Source: Thamnaconus septentrionalis
Taxonomy: Eukaryota > Chordata > Actinopteri > Tetraodontiformes > Monacanthidae
NCBI GenBank assembly: GCA_009823395.1
Contig: CM020510.1
Location: 13,272,273-13,336,272, forward strand
Reading direction: 5' to 3'
Length of the DNA stretch: 64,000 nt
This document shows, in pieces, positions 35,973-49,760 of this stretch. The position numbers and the translations under genes are program-made. The notes below the pieces were generated by a model, which searched no databases, was not told the origin of the DNA, and saw only the letters and a program-made list of their open reading frames with translations. Each line of letters opens with the position of its first letter. Positions within the stretch are counted from its first letter, which is position 1.

Positions 35973-38900
35973 GCAAGAAACCCAACAACACCTCGATCTC
36001 TGGGGTGGGGGTTACACGAGGTCGAGACCCTCTGAGATACAAAGGATGAGATGCCGCCGGGTCCATCGCTGCACTTTTTGTTTTTTTTAATTATACAGTG
36101 TAGCAAGGATTGTTGTACGATGACAATAAAAAAAGTCTGAGTCTCAGTCTCACACACCCAACGCATTTTGAACCATTGCGCTTTATTAGTATAGCTGCAT
36201 TCTTTTAACGTTTGAGTTTCAGCATGAAACGCATAACTGCACTTTATGAACGGGAACGCACGGTTGCACATGTGTTAGCAACTTATCGTAGTCCCTCCCC
36301 CCAAACCCCCCAACCCCAGCAGTATCAGCCCACTGGAAACTGCCAGCGGACAGATGTGGTTTACAACTGTGGCCGCACCGCAATTAACGCCTGTGCAGAT
36401 AAATACGCCTCTCTGCAGTCGCACTCCTGGCTAATACGGAGGGGAAACAACCTCCGCTTTGATCGGCCGACGCACTCGAGGAGACTCGAGACGCGATTTG
36501 AACCGTTTGAAACCAGATGTCTTCCAATGGCAGAAGAAAGAAAGAAAGAGTGCTGGAGTGGTGGAGCATGAGGCTGAGACTTGCCCCGTGCACTGTGGGT
36601 AAACTGCAGCGGCACCGAAAGAGGCGGCGGCTGCACGCATTGTGCGGGGCTAAATTCGTATGTGTGTTTGTGTGTGACATGGTTTGTCTAATTACGACAG
36701 CCCGCAGCTTGCTGAAGTGATTTACGCATTGTTTCCCTTCGCTTCGGATTTTTCCCTTTTTTTTTTTTTTTTCTTGGTAAATATGAGATAAGGCTCCTGC
36801 CCTCGCTTCCTCTCCCTCGCCGTCTCCCTCCATCTTGCTTCCAACTCAAACATAATGAACAGTTTCAGTGTTTTGTTTCCCCTCCGCAAGGCCCCTTGTG
36901 TCTCCCGAGGATTTATCTGCCCGCAGTATTTTAGGAGTCTTAATCTGCCACCATTTGATTACTGGCCGCTAATTAAACAGCGAGAGCATGCCAAGCAGGT
37001 GACCGAGTGGGGGAGGCTGGAACGGGCAGCTTGCAGCGGTTTTTCCTCCTCTAAGAGGCAGCATTTTCTTCCGTGCCCTCTGCTCTACTCGCCTCGGCCC
37101 ACCCCAAAACGGCCAGAGCGCGCTTTATTTTTGTGGCGCTCGTATAAATTTGAGCCCAGGAAAGTATTTTTACCGAGCCGCATACTCGGCCAAGTTGTTT
37201 TCTTCTCGGTTAAATAGACGTAGTTTTCATTTCGCTTCACCCTTTGCAACCAGACTGCCGGAGGCCAGCAAGAGGGAGGGAGGGAGGGAAGAAAGAGGGA
37301 GCCGCATTTCAAGGCTCTGTGGCCAGGAACTGGGAACTGCTGACATCAGGCTCCAAAAACCATAGAGGGAGAAACATAACAGCGAGGGGGGGTGCGGGGG
37401 ATAAATTCTTTTTCAGTTTTTTTCTTCTGTAAAAATTGAAAATGCTTGCGGTGTTTTTTTTTTCTTCCATTTCCCTCCTAACTTTTATCTCCATTTATGA
37501 ATTTTAAGCAGTTGGTGCGAATTTTTCGGACAAGCTTGTGTGTTTAGCGCGACGCCCTCAGCCACCCACAGGGTCGCCGCTTTAGCGGAGGAGCAACATG
37601 ACGGAGCGCAGATATAAAAGGGGACGACGATAAATGTCACCGGCGACACGGAGTTTGTCACAGCCGAGAGGTGCCCTTTTCCCGGGCCTCCCGGCGGAGG
37701 TGCTCTCTGCGCGGCTCCCCGTCCCCTTGTCAAGTTGTTAAACCTGAGCATCCATATGCATGCCGCCGCACTTAAAAATGGCTTACATCTGTTTTGCCGG
37801 CCTCCGCCGCTGCCCTGGCGGACGTGCGGACAGGAAGTGCCTCGACCCTGGGCCAGCGAGACGGCACAGATCTGCTGACTTTGGCGAAAGGGGCCGCTGA
37901 GATCCTCCGGGCAAGCTGGTGCACTGCTGGGACTGCAGTGGGGGGGTGTTGGGCGCGGGGGTGAACTCAGTTGCACGCTCGTGACAAAGAAGATGTCAGC
38001 ATATCTCCGGAGTGATGCTCTCAGTGACCACACACATGACCGCTGTAGTGCTTTTGAATTCACTGGTCTGACATGCATCACTGCAGCCCCATTCAGGCCA
38101 GCTGAACGTAAATATTAGAAGACAATAGACTAAAAAAAAAATGCTCTGACTCACTATTTATTAAATACATGTGCATTGGAGTTTTGTACTGGAGTGATTT
38201 CTTTTGTTCTGTTTAGTATTTTTTTCATTTTGTCAAATACAAAAACAAACAAGACAAGATTTTAGTATTCGAGGTATAATCACCCTTTGGCCGACCTCAA
38301 GGTCATTGGCGTTGGTCATTTAAACACCTCGCGGCTGTTGACCACCAATATATATCATCCCATCCCATCCTTTTTTGTTTAATTTGTATCCCCACGATAT
38401 TTTATGCGGAGCATTAATTTGTAGATTGTGCGATACCTGTCTTGCAATCAAAACTGCAACCATTTGTCAAGCCTTAGACAATGGGAGCTTCAGCCTCTTC
38501 ATCAGTGCCTTGAAAAGGTTGATTTAATGAAGCTCCACTGCAGTTTTTTTTTTTTGAGATTTGTGGAAGCGCTGTAAATTGCAGTATCTAAAATGTGTCT
38601 CCCTGCATGGTTTATGCTGCACTCGAGCGATAATAAAAACCCGCTATCTTAAATATAAAGCGCCATCGGCAACACTTAATTAATCTTAATTGCTCCGAAA
38701 CGAGCCGGGCTGCACAAACCTGCCTCATTTTTCTAAACGACTCTTCCCACAACAATATTGCACACAACCATTTTTCCCCCCTTCTGTCTCTCCTGGAGTG
38801 ATGAAATGCGCTTCCCAGTGCTATCTATCCCTTATCCACTCTGTTCCGCCGCGCTCTCCCCTCTTCGGCGCGAGGAAAACCTTTTCGGAGGCTGCCAGAG

Positions 38901-41900
38901 CGGACCCGTCATCTGCTGGCAGTCTATTTGCCGCTGTTGGTCTGGGATGAGTAATGGCGTAACCGCTGTCCTTATCGCCAGTCCACACACCTGCACTCCT
39001 CCCTGAGCCACACACTTAATTGCCCCTCTACACCTCGCTCCTGTTTCAGGCCCTGACATCTGCTTATGCCTCACTTTTCTGGATCGAGGATGCCCATTAG
39101 TGCCACAGCTGCTCGGCTGGATTTATTCCGCTGCAGCCGAAGCTGCGGAATCAACGGCGTGGGGCTGAGCGGGCCAAGGGAGGCTGTCGTCTTGGTGAAC
39201 TGATGAAGATAGTCTTTGTTTTTGACCGCAGGCTTTGGAGCGCTGCTATGCCCCTTTGCAGTGAATGCGCTCAAGAAAAACAGTGGTGACATTAGCCTTC
39301 GGGTTTCAAGACTGAAATGTAGCGCCTGGGGTCAAAGATGGCATCAGGCGCAGGAAAATCCAGCAGAGGATAAGACCCAGCAACCCACCTTCTTTCATCT
39401 TCAGCCCCTAGCATCCTTAACCCTGCATGAATCCTTTCTGAATAATCTAAATAGTCATGATGTCCAATAAATTTCTGACCACAGTTTAATACAAGTAATG
39501 ATGAATTCAGCTTAAATTCTTGTGAGGCCATACAGCAAGAATCTCAGAAACAGCATTGGCGAGATCCGTTCTTCCCAGGTGATACAATATGGTGCGTTCG
39601 CTTGTAATTGGAAAACCCTCTGAAGTCTTGTGGTTCTACATTCCTCGGATCCACTCCACTCCATTGACAGGACTGTAATTGCCTTGTCTCTCAGTCTCTT
39701 CAAGACCAGCAGACATCGTCCCAGTCCATCTGCAAAGGCATTGTTGAGAAGAAGAAGGAAAAAACCCATGGGAGTTGAGGTTGTACCTTGAGAAACTAAT
39801 TCTGTTGATGTTATCTCCTCTCAAAATGAAGACCCATTGTAGGTTTGTTTGATTGATGGACGCCGTTCTTTCCACACAGACGTGCTCCAGCTCAGTCAAG
39901 TCTCCATCAAAGTGCCTCCAGTCTCGACTTGCAGATGTCGCAGTTGAAAGAAAAGTTTCCTTGCCATGTTGTTACACAACGTGGTGGAACAAATGGGAGA
40001 CATGCAAACCGTTGGTGCGTGTATGATTGATTGCAGATAGCCCGGTCGTGCATTCTCAAACAGCAACAGCGGCAGCAACAACTCCCGTATCCGTCCGCAT
40101 GAAATAAAAGCCCCTGAGATCTGGGCCGTTGTGCGGGTGAAGACGGCAGTAGCCACGGTTGCACCCGTGTCCGCCTCTTAGCCTTCTAGGTCAGCTGGGT
40201 GCTAAGAGGCTACCGCTAGTAACCCAGCCTTCCCCGGTGATAAATATCTAATAGCTCACTGGATGACACCAAATTTTTCATCATTAATCTGGGCCATTAT
40301 GAGGCTGTTTCCCCGGCATTGATCTCTAGTCCAGTCCAGCTGACACAGCCTCTTTGGTGTGGGGGGGGAGCCGGCGGCAGCGGCGGTGGTGGTGGTGGTG
40401 GTGGGGATCACTGGAGGAACTGGGAGAGAGCCAGGCTACCAAGTCAAGTGCATGTTGGGAAAGCTAAGATAAACACAGATGTGAAGCCTTGCTTATGCAT
40501 ACCGATCGACCTGCCCGCTGACTCTAAACAGACTCGCTTCTAAACAGAGTCAAACGCGACCACGCGCCGAGGTAAACATAACACGCGTCTCTCTTTGGAG
40601 CGAGATTTTGCAAGACGTAGGATTTTGAAAATTGCGGCCAGATGTCCAGGTGTTTGCCTGTCGTAAAGTCTGAATTACACTCACTTGCCAAGGAACAGTT
40701 ACTCCCCATCGTGTTTTATGTCCACACACACTGTGTGTACACACTGCGGTGGGCTCAGGGGGGGCTAGGTGCACCCAGGCCGTCTTCATTTATTCCCCTT
40801 ACTTTGCTCTCCTGGCCGGTATAGGTGAGATTGGGCTGCGTGCTCCCAGCACTCTGGGAATTAAGATGAGCAGAATTCATTTTATCCCACGTGAGGGGAA
40901 ACAAAGTGGGCAGATTTACCTTTGTTTTACAAATGAAATCAAAATTGTGGCGGGGGGGGCAAAAGAAGTCTGCCATCTGTGATATTGCTGATCATCCGGG
41001 TCGTTCTTGTTTCTGCTTGGAGACGTGGCGACGTTCTCTGTGAGGCAGGAGACAAAAGAACGAGGAGGTCTTTGGCTCGGCATCTGTCCGCCGTCCCTTC
41101 CTCTTTTCTCTCATCAATTGTTGCGGACAATCTTGCCGAGGCAGATTGCATGTCCACCTTATTTTGATGAAGGCAGACGGAGAAATTGTGGGCCACATAA
41201 AGCCCTACCTCCAGGCTAACAGTGGGGTCCGCTGAGGGTCACTTCACTTTAAATGACTCTTTTTTCTTCTTTCCCCCCATCGAGCTCTTGTTCCACACAG
41301 GCGACGGCTTTCTGCTTAACATCATTTGCCAAACGCTTGTTCTTTCATTTGTACGCCCTCGCCTTCATAATGGCACTGAGGATTATGAGAATTGGTTGCG
41401 TTCCTCCGGTAACAATATTAACCTCGGCCGCTCTCGTGAAGTCCTCGCCGGTGTTGTGACAGCCAGCCCCCGTCAGAGAGGCGTGATGGCGGCAGAGTCT
41501 AGAGGGGTGGCGGAGAGGAGGAGGGCGGGGGGTCAGATGGACGAGGTAATTACCCGGATCAGTGAGCATGAAGGTGGGGCCATGCAGTGCTGTCATCACC
41601 GGGCTAACAGCTGGAGGCTAAAGCCCCCTTCAACAGCTGGCTGATTTCACGCGCACGCTCGCGCAGGGGTGATGCGCGCGGCCTGCCAGAGTTATCACCT
41701 GCGCTGGAGAGAGACGACCGGCCAGGTCTTCAAAAACCAGAGGAACTTTTTGCTGCTTTTTCTCACTCTGCAATCAACAAATCGATGAATATACAAGACC
41801 GCCTCTGTCACGCTGTTCGTAAGTAAGAGCTGTCACCGCCCCTCGTCGTGACATGCGTGCTTTTTGAGCGGTTGACATCTCTGTCTCACTCCTTCACCCA

Positions 41901-44900
41901 CCCACATGTGGAGAATAGAGACATTAATGGAGCTGGCAGTCCTACTGCGCCAGTTATTACTCTGCTCTTCCCCTAATGGACAAAAATTTAATTATCGACT
42001 AATTTGCCGTGTTGTCTCTGGTGACACGAGGCAACCCCCCCCTCCGCCACCCGCAGTGTCGACTCCCATTAAGTTTTCTGTTTTAACTCTGTTATTCCGA
42101 GACGTTGAGTAAACAAGAGTAGGCGCGGTGACGTTCTTGGCTCGGCGCGGCGAAGGCTTTTTTTGAGGGGCGTCGACGCCGAGCTACCCTCTGCGTCTGG
42201 AGATCTGAGCACATCAGCGTTCAGAAGCGATTCTGAGGGGAAGTGTTCGAGGGATGTTAGCTGAAGTTGTGATGGCTCGTATCTCGCTCCCATTCCACTC
42301 TAAATGTGCGGAGGATATAAATAAGGCGGCTTCACGTAATCTTATTATCCCAGGAAATATGCTTCGGAGTTCTGCCTGTCTCCGCTCGCCTCCGCTGGGT
42401 ATAATAAGAGTCAGGAGTGAGGCCGACTTCCTTCTACACAGAATATGCATGTCATCCAGTGGGACCATTAAAACAATATGTTATGATTGGGTGTCTTGAA
42501 CAGTGAAAGGGATTGATTTCCATTAACCCCTCCCCCCCCAACCCCTCCACCACCATTAAACCCTGAGACATCTGGCGTGCCTTTTGCCAGCACATCTCCT
42601 CCTCTGCCATTTTGTTTGCTGTTGAAATATTTAGTTTGGTTCCCGTGTGTCTGCGCCATGTCTAAACCCAGGCCAGAATGCATTTTGACTGTATTTATCA
42701 ATCTGGTTATGGAATACGTTTTGCAGGCAAGGCTGTAGGCAGTAATCAGCATCAATCGGCAGGTTGTTCCACTTCAGAAAAAAAACAAAAAAACGTCTTA
42801 TTACGCGATAACCGTTTGACCTTTTGCGCTTTGTGAGTCTGCGCGCACGGCAGCTTTTTCTCCAGACAACACACAGCCCGTGTGACCGCACAATTCCTCA
42901 CGAGGCTGTGCTCATGCGGAGGTTGTGTTGCTGTATGTTAGACCTGCAGGCCAAGCGTAAAAGATGGACGGGCCGCATAAAAAATACATGATAATCATCT
43001 CGCCACAGTGCACACAAAAGCTTAATTGGGTGGCGGGCTCCCTCTCCGCTTGTGCACGGCCACGGCAGAGCGTAGTCACTTTATTAGGTCTTTGTTTTCG
43101 CCTTAAAAGCCTGAGATGTTTGGTTTTTGTTTACTTTCAAAACCAAGCAAGGCTGTTTTGCATTTAATTCAGTAACTCAACATTGAAGCTCAAGGTTTCC
43201 CTCTTACAGTTTGCTGTTTTCGTGAGTGTGGGGGTGGATTTGTTAGTCGCGATTCGGTTTTGCTCTTATTCTGCATTTCTATCCAACAGCCGCTTTCTTC
43301 CACAACAAACAGTTTTATGAGGAATAATGCCCCAGATATTCCATCTTCAGTTTGAATTTTCTTTTTTTTTTGTGCCTGCTATTGAATTTCGCTGCAGGCT
43401 CTGTCAAAAGGAGTGTGAATATTTGGGTCAGGGGCAAGAAGTGTTTGGCCACCCCTGTGTCGGCTCTCTCAGCCATTAGAACAAACACCACACAGCTGCT
43501 TATCCATGCATGCCACCCCAGCAACACAATATCTTACCAAGTGAAAGAGCCACACTGGCCAAATCAATTAGAGCCGGTGAATATCTATAGATCTGCTATG
43601 TGAAAACATCAACACCCCTCTGGGTTCTCCTGAGAGAAGCCGAATTAATAATTCTTGAGTGTATAATGGCCTTTCCCCTCTTTCCCCTATACCAGCAGCG
43701 GAATGTAATCCCCTGCAAACAGCTGAGAAAATACTCCGCCGCCGAGTGGTGCCGTCGTCAGCATCGCCGGCTCCTGCTTTGATAGCTCGGTATCCTACGG
43801 TCCTGCCCCGCGCATTGAAATTCAAAATGCTAATTCTTAACTGCGCATAATTGGCAGGGGGTGTTTAATATAGAAGTGCTCCCGGAGCCATTTCTTTCTA
43901 GACACTCGGCTCAAGCTTTAGTTCTCCGCTGAGCTTCTTTGTTTGGCAAAGAGGCTGTGAGCAAAGCGTCTACAGTGTAGGTCATGTCGAGCGGAAACAC
44001 AAGTCAGTTTCACTGGCTAGCTGTGAAAGTGGGGAGGGGGAAGCAGCGCTGCTACTGAAATAAATGGAGAGGACAGACTAAAGTGCCTTTACATAATGCA
44101 TAGTTACATGAGAGCCGGCAGAGCCCTTCTCCTCCTTTTTAGAATGCCCACTGACCATTGAGATTTTGTCGTAATGTCTCGTTTGTGTGGCCGCGACCAC
44201 TGCGGGTCATCGGTGTCGCCAGGAGCACAACAACACACTCACTCGTTGGGCCCTTGTGTTGGCACCGCTCACAACATTCCCATTCACTGGCGCTGGGACG
44301 GATGCATTTGAATCGCTGAAAAGTTGGACGTGGACAACATGGACTGGTTTCTTTTACAGTAAAACTGACCCTTGTTCCTTTAATTTTTTGGTAAAAGTCA
44401 GAAACAGGGATAGATTTCCTGCCTAAGATCTTGATTTTGTGTTTTACGTGCTGTCACAAATTCAAAAGTGACCCTGATCCTCTCACATCAGCCAGCCTCA
44501 TCCCATTTTGCCTATTTTCTCACCACAGTGTTGCTCATCTCAAGGTGACTCACCTCCCGGTTTCTTTTTCTAACTTCTCCCTCCTCAAGTTCAACTCCAC
44601 CGTGTCTTTGTCTCTCTTCTGTTTACGCTACTTCATTCTCATTTTCCTCTCCTCCGTCTGGAGTGAATAGTCCAACTAAGTACTCCTTGTCTTTGAGCGT
44701 CACCCCGCTAGCATCATTGACAATGGCTCTCGAAACTGGAAACTGTTATTTTTTTTTCTCGGTCTCGCTTGCAATGTCAAGAGAGAAGTGCAGGATCAAA
44801 CAATGAGGCGGACTGTCACGCTAATACGCTAATAGGAGTTAACATTGCATTTGCATGTGGAACGCATAAAGCTGTAGTAGCTCCCATCTGTGGACAACAA

Positions 44901-46469
44901 CAGGTTATACTTCAAACATCATAGCAAGAGCCAAATAATTGGTAAGACTTATTCACCAGTGTCCTCTCAAATATGCTGAAGTCTCTTTAAAAGTATTTTT
45001 GACTGATTTGCAAGGTGAGCTGTCCATTGACAAATCAAGCAGCTTTTCCCCGAGTGCTCGATGAGGCAGATGAGGAGCTGAGGAGGCGGCGATCCATCGC
45101 TTCCTTTGTGCCTCTCACACAGCACTTGCATGTGAAGTTATGGCGGCTTGGCTGTGATCTGATGGAAAAGGGGGATGGGGGTCAGGTGATCTGCTGGCCT
45201 GCGCGCAAACACGCTTTCATGCAAGGCTGCGTTTCAATAAATAAGAAATGTCACCCGCCCCCTCAACCCCCCTTACCAATATAATATTAACCCGATCTTG
45301 TCCGTGGAGAGTGTGGAGGTTGGGGGGGTTGATACCTCTGAGGTGAGGGGAGCTGGAAAAGGCCTCCAGGCCACACTGCTAATGGATACACACGGACACA
45401 GTGTTTGAGGATTAGACAAAAGCCAATCTAGTGGGAATATATCTCTGAAGAGCAGCAGTGGTGGTGGGGGGCGATGGTGGAAAGTAACGGCTTCAAATGA
45501 CTAATTCTCCTGCCAGCATCAAGTCGCCGCTTTAGCGCGGGGGATCCAACTTTACAATCAATAGCATTGTGGTACAACGCACGAATAAAACGGCAGAAGA
45601 AGAGTGGAGCGAAAGAGCCCCAAAGCCAGGGGGAGCTGATTAAAATGACATATCTGTGTGAAATCTCGAGGACGTACGGCAGCGGCCAGAATGTGGAATC
45701 AAAGGGTGACGGGAGGACGTTGGCAGGCTGCGGTGGCAACAGCTTCAAGCCGATCCCACCTTTGAATTTCAGTCACTCTCCCTCCCAAGTAAATGACTTC
45801 TTTCTCCGGGGTGACAATCTATTGGTCACAGTCTGGGGGTAAGTGGAGCGGCTTAGACCACATAGGAGGAGCTCTGCAAACAGAAAAAAAAGGGGGGCGG
45901 GGGGCAGAGCTGGATACACTCTGAAGTCAGGGTTGAAACGTGAAGGTCTCTGGCGCGGCTGATTTGAATCATTATGAGAATTATTCGAGATAAAATATGA
46001 TGGCGGAGGCGCGGTGGAGTAATTGCGGGCGGTGCCTTCGCAACGGACCCGTTCTGGAAATGAGGATGAGGGCGACGGAGAATATTTCAAGTCTTTATCT
46101 TGAGCTTCCATTAATGCAACTTTAATGGAAAGGATGCCGAGAGAGGAATGTTAATTATTGCCATTCATTTTCCTGCCGAGCGGAGAGACGAGGGCGGCTC
46201 CGCCTGGAACGAGTCAGACTCTTTGCTCTTGTAACCTGCGTTTTTTTTGTTGTTGTTGTCGCTCCGACGGAGGCGATAAGCCTCGTAGACGTCGTCTGCG
46301 CGCTTCGCCCTCAGAAGAACCCGCGTTGTCGAATCAAACCCAAAAGGCGCTGAGGAAAAGCTTCTGGAGTCTGCGGCTGATCGGTATGCCGCGCCTCACA
46401 CGCTTCAGTCTAGGATGTGGTTGCACAGTGCTCACCACAAATCTTCTGGTGTATCCCCCACTGTTTTTC

Positions 46470-46502
46470 CCTCCTCCTCCTCCTCCTCCTCCACCTCCTC
46501 CC
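46470..46502. repeat. CTC trinucleotide run
   Basis: About ten TCC/CTC units with one A interruption form a polypyrimidine tract. Confidence 0.9.
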
Positions 46503-47336
46503 CACTCTGGAAGGTTAAGTCTTCAGCAGAATGCCGATGTTGTGGTGAATGCCGAGCGTCAAGGCGGATGAACCATTGTTCGCCCCGCCGTGCTCTTCTA
46601 TAATTTACAGCGTCTCCACCCCTCTCCGTCACTAATGGATGGGAGCGGGGTGAGGGGGGTGGTGTCTACCGGGCTTGGAGGATTCCCCCTTTTGAAGACC
46701 TCCTCCTTCATCCGCCCACGCAGGGCAGATAAAGAAAGCCCACTTCAATTTGGTGCATGTCTAGACCACCTAATGGGTTACCGAAGGTACCGAGACCAAT
46801 CCTGAATGCCGCCGCCCAGAGGTTCGGACCATCTCCCGAGCGTGTGGATGTTTGATGGCGCGTTGACGGCACTATAGCGAAGGGAGCGGGTTGGTTGGTT
46901 GGGAGGGTTGAGGGGGGCAGTGTGCAATGCGGAATATACACAGATCATTACCATCCCCTATAGCTCCGGGGTTCGTCGTGCTGAAGGCAGGCGAGATTGA
47001 AAGGGCTAATGGGAGGCAGGGCGATGCTGTGTGGAGTAATTTAGTGTCGGAGGCGTGGCGCTTGGAGAGGAAGGCGGCGGTCGGAGGGGGTGTGGGGAAA
47101 GGGGTTGGGGGGCAGCTCTTAATCCACATCATAAAAAAAAGGAGACATACCATTTCACCTTCGCTCCGGGGGGCGAGGGAGGCGGCCGATCCGGCGCAGC
47201 GCCCGCCGAGGACAGGTGTGGGGCTCGGGAGAACGATAGAGGTCACCGTCGCCCCGAGGCATTATTGAAATGAAGTCGGCCTCATACCTCTGCCACGGAT
47301 GGCGAGAGAGAGAGCGTTTGAGGGCCTTTGTTTGTC

Positions 47337-47372
47337 GGCCTGGCCTGGCCTTGCCTGGCCTGGCTCGGCGCG
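47337..47372. repeat. Imperfect TGGCC pentamer repeat
   Basis: Six or seven copies of a GGCCT-like unit with single substitutions. Confidence 0.75.
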
Positions 47373-48293
47373 GCCTTGACACCAGATGTGAGCTCCAACC
47401 ACAGGATGCAGAACAGCTGCCGCGGCAGACAGTTGCACTTATTCGCCCCGTAAAGTCCGGTGGCCATGGTGATGGCGTGCCGCGGCTTGGTCTGATCGGG
47501 CCCGGGTCCGACTAAAGTCTGGGCTTAGTTAGATTTGTCACAGGATGTAAGGGGGGAACTTTCGCAAACGGCAGTCTAAGTCGTTCCATTACACAAGGCT
47601 TAAATGTTTAAGCGCAAGGCGCTCTCGCTCGGGTTCACCTTTCCCTTTCTTCTTTTCCCCTTTTTCTTTGTTATTCGCGTATTTGCTTTCCTCTTAGCCG
47701 GACTAACCTGCGCTCCACCGACTTGTTTGCACAGAGAAACAGACATCTCGCCGCTGCTCCTGGCAGGGGCAGGATCAAGGAACAGGGGTTCCATCCGGAT
47801 AGCTTCAGGCGGGATCGTGTGATGAGAGCCTGATGAAATCATTGTTTGAATCTGAGGGACACAGAGGAAGCTGTCTGAAACAGTTAAAATCAATTTAATT
47901 TGAGCTTTGGGGATCAAAGGCAGGCCTCTGGGCTGCTCAGTATTTTTAGCACCGCCTTTAGAGCCATCAGTCATTTTCAATTCTGATTAACTTATGGAAA
48001 TCACAGGCTATTTTTGAGGTGTTAATTCTCATTAAGGCCATTGACGGCTGGACGATGACTGATGCACAGGCGCGGGGATGTTGACTGATATTCAATGGGA
48101 CCGGGCATTTATTTTTCTATTTCCATGGGCTGCTTGGCATCTTATTTTTTTTAATGCACAATAAGTGAATATATTCTCTGTGTATAAGGTTAGTAGTGCT
48201 TGCAGGAAAAAAAAAAAAGGCTGCAAAGTAGTTGCTGAGTGAGTCATCACCTCTCTCAATACCGGCATACACTCTTCTACATGACATGACGCC

Positions 48294-48350
<57 letters not shown>
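48294..48350. repeat. AT dinucleotide microsatellite
   Basis: Almost pure AT with one phase slip, self-complementary and able to extrude a cruciform. Confidence 0.95.
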
Positions 48351-48356
<6 letters not shown>

Positions 48357-49425
48357 TTTTTCATATACGTGATGGTTGTGATATTGTACGTGGCGCTCTC
48401 AAAAGGTTAGCTGTCGTGTGTGACCTATTAAGAGCCTGGCCCGGGGACAGATCGCTCCGATAGGATCTATACCTGCTCCGTGGCGGCTGACGGAGGTGTC
48501 GAGGCAACAGAAAGTGTATTAGTATTTATAAAAGCAGGGAGAGTTCAACACACCCCAGTGCATCGGGATTAGCCCGTGTGGCCTGGTGGGCAGCCCGCTG
48601 TTTTCTGCTTCATTTCCAGCCGCGGTGTTTTTCTGAGGGAAGATTAGGAGCAGGCCAGATTGTTGAGTAATTGGTGGGGAGAGAGAGGCCACGGCTCCGT
48701 ATGATCCCATCACGCTCTTCACACCTCGCTGGAAACCCCCTCCCCCGCTACATCTCCCCCCGAGACCTGTGTCGCACAGATAGGAACGGGAGCCGTGCAT
48801 GTGAAAGTGTTTATTAGTGGGGTGTGCGGACGTGCAGATTAATGCGGCAGAGAAACAGATACAGTGTGTAGGTGTTTTTGGAGGAATTATATATAAATGA
48901 AGGAGTGATGCGTCATTGCAGCACCGGCGTGCACCAGCGTGCACGAGCGGCAGGCTGTCAGTCTCTGAAGCGTGTTGACCTGTGCGCCCATCCTGGGGTT
49001 CATGGCTGGATATGCAATCTTTCCCCCAGCTAGCCCCCGTTGGCTCATTTTCTTTTCCCTTCCTTTTTGATCTCAGACGGATAGATTCCGCCTGACTGCG
49101 TCTCCTCCAGAGGAAGAAAAAAAACAAAACCCGGCGCCGGGTGAGGCAAGGTCGTGCGCGCTGAGGGACGGCGGCGGCGAGGGGAAGGAGAGACGGCGGA
49201 TGGAGAGCGAAGAGACAGAAATAGGCTAGCCGGCCCGGAAAAAAAGACCGCGTCATCTGTCGTATCCACGTCAGCTGAGCTGGTTCCGTCGGAGGGGGAA
49301 GCAAAGCTGTTGGCGTCACATCGACCGCCTGCGTCCGGCTCGTGCTGTCGCTCAGTGATGCCTGTTTGCCCACAGTTCAGCCCCTCACCTGTTAAGATTT
49401 AACCACAATTCCCTGTTAAAGTTCC

Positions 49426-49760
49426 CAGTAGCTGTGTTTCCATCACAGTTTTTTGCGAAATAAAAGCGATATTTGGACACAGTCCAGTTGCGATTTGCAG
49501 GTGTTTCAATTGAATGGTGTGAAGCACATGAGCCGTAATTCTCGTAAAATCTCGTCTTGCAGGACGTAATTATCGTAAAAACCTCGTCCCACGAGATATA
49601 CGAGAATTACTTTTGCATTTGTTTGTTTGCGTTTGCTGTCAGGAATGGTTGTTTTTCTCTTTGATTACATGTAAAAAATATTCCCTCTCCTCCTCCGTCC
49701 GTCCGTTTTTTTTTATTGCGATATTTCAGTTTTGCGCAATTCTAGGGAATGCAACTAGTG
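49426..49760. mobile_element. Diverged inverted-repeat element with internal long hairpin
   Basis: The left end CAGTAGCTGTGTTTCC and the complement of the right end, CACTAGTTGCATTCCC, are similar over about 50 bp, including a shared 'ttgcg...gcgatattt' core, so they look like decayed terminal inverted repeats. Inside, 49535-49555 and 49591-49610 form a near-perfect inverted repeat of about 20 bp with a 35-nt spacer. The spacer contains a third, direct copy of the arm (49566-49587). No coding sequence was seen. Target duplication and superfamily are unresolved. Confidence 0.55.

Larger units (their letters stand above)
28554..49425 (+). other. Intron downstream of the ROBO Ig1 exon, middle part
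   Basis: No exon was recognised here. The stretch is dominated by simple repeats between 30600 and 36000: G-rich tracts, several CA/TG arrays, a CAT trinucleotide array and a purine run. An AT array lies at 48294-48350. Unique TAAT-rich stretches at 28738-28820, 29455-29590, 36900-36990 and 41905-42010 look unlike the flanking repeats and are noted as candidate regulatory DNA. The stretch 39470-40160 has a composition unlike its neighbours and is unexplained. AT-rich sequence at 38100-38480 shows no terminal repeats. Confidence 0.6.

Noticed and set aside
38100..38480. AT-rich stretch with transposon-like texture
   Set aside because: No terminal inverted repeats or flanking duplications could be identified.
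48092..48364. Minus-strand frame with Tyr-Ile repeats resembling a membrane peptide
   Set aside because: The repeat is the AT microsatellite at 48294-48350.
48519..49373. 284-codon minus-strand open frame, the longest in the window
   Set aside because: The translation has no recognisable domain, is rich in Ser/Pro/Arg low complexity, and lies in GC-rich DNA where long chance frames are common. No splice-supported context was seen.
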